Source of the DNA: Forficula auricularia
Taxonomy: Eukaryota; Arthropoda; Insecta; Dermaptera; Forficulidae
Assembly (NCBI GenBank): GCA_024734495.1
Contig: JALMQS010000128.1
Location: 21,373,350 to 21,437,349 of the forward strand
Length of the DNA: 64,000 nucleotides
Reading direction: 5' to 3'
Position numbers and translations under genes: made by a program. Below are positions 63,358 to 64,000 of the stretch, piece by piece (positions within the stretch are counted from its first letter, which is position 1; each line of letters starts with the position of its first letter). The notes below the pieces were generated by a model, which was given only the letters and a program-made list of their open reading frames with translations, did no database searches and was not told the origin of the DNA.

Positions 63358-64000
63358 TCCGAATATAGAGTTCATTAACTTCAATGTCATAGCCGAAAAA
63401 AATTTCGTGGATGTAGTTTTTTATATTATCTTTGTTTTGCTTTCATTGCTCTGGAATTGGTAGGGAGATCTAGAAGGAATAAAAATTAAGAATTGCAACC
63501 CCTTAAATCCAATATAAATGCAATGGTTATGCACAAATAATTATTACGAGTATAGTATAGTATGGAAATTGGTCAATATAATACATAATGTATAAGGGCT
63601 CATTTAAAGAATTTGTAGCAAAAACAGGATTTCTTGAGTAGGTAAATGTCAACCTGATCAAGAACCTTGAAGACCTTCAATTTTTCTACATATAAAACCT
63701 TTAAAAACAAGCTCGTAGAATTATATATTTGAATTTAAATAAGAAAATAATAATTTTTGTTTTCTAATTATTAAGTGAATTAAATATATATATATATATA
63801 TTTTAAAGTGAATAGCAGGGAACTCAAGAGAGCGAAAATAAATTATCAAGCAAAAATGAGGTATAATTCAAAATAAAATTTATTATGCTTCTCATCGATC
63901 AATCCATTTAGCTTAGAAAGATGAATAGAATAGAAGATGACTAGAAGATTTTATAAAGTCATGCTACAGGACAATGCCGTAATTAGGCATGTGCCACAGG
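63358..64000. other. Intronic, nothing recognised
   Basis: TA microsatellite at about 63,785-63,802. No exon of the MFSD11 family seen. Confidence 0.45.

Larger units (their letters stand above)
59218..64000 (+). other. Mfsd11: Start of intron 3 of the MFSD11-like gene (at least 4.8 kb)
   Basis: No further exon of the family was found before the window ends; the sequence is repeats and a hAT relic. Confidence 0.6.

Overview
The window is AT-rich eukaryotic DNA, almost certainly from an arthropod and probably an insect. It holds one recognisable host gene, three exons of an UNC93-like protein close to MFSD11, surrounded by and filled with transposable elements: Tc1-like, mariner, hAT, PIF/Harbinger, Jockey-type and RTE-type LINE pieces, tRNA-derived SINEs, MITEs and foldback elements. 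I see no bacterial signature, no CRISPR array and no rRNA gene.

Layout. 0-10 kb: a LINE 3' end with internal tandem duplications, a dispersed repeat (called R1 here), foldbacks, a 629-bp hAT element with a perfect 8-bp target duplication, and MITEs. 10-17 kb: a Tc1-like element whose two arms carry the same transposase end in opposite orientations, a foldback, a hAT relic with a nested mariner fragment, and a LINE fragment. 17.9-20.7 kb: a GC-elevated, hairpin-rich, tandem-repeat island with no convincing coding frame, unlike anything else here. 21.0-22.6 kb: a nearly complete DD34E Tc1-like transposon with a probable 61-nt intron and one frameshift. 24,384-25,347 is an assembly gap beside a palindrome. 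25.5-37 kb: foldbacks, a PIF/Harbinger relic with its convergent MADF gene, and a 1.77-kb hAT element carrying two nested insertions. 38.2 kb onward: the MFSD11-like gene, with exon 1 at 38,214, a 19.3-kb intron 1, exon 2 at 57,602, exon 3 at 59,041, and intron 3 running off the end with a GC donor. The introns hold MITEs, LINE/SINE copies sharing a 3' tail, nested palindromes, a mariner foldback and a hAT transposase relic.

The most interesting signal is a set of 150-630-bp foldback elements. Most arms I could read contain a hammerhead-ribozyme-like motif: a CTGANGA box, a hairpin, GAAAC, a minimal helix III and a GTC-type cleavage site; several also have a pairing helix I. Seven are bounded by direct repeats of 11-16 nt and another has a possible 9-nt repeat. 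That length suggests retrotransposition of the Penelope-like or retrozyme type rather than cut-and-paste transposition. About fifteen such motifs lie within 64 kb, often one on each strand of the same element. All share one extra A or T between the CTGANGA box and helix II, so their activity needs testing.

Gene models, family calls and target duplications were worked out by reading the sequence. No database search was possible, and names of repeat families are assignments by resemblance.
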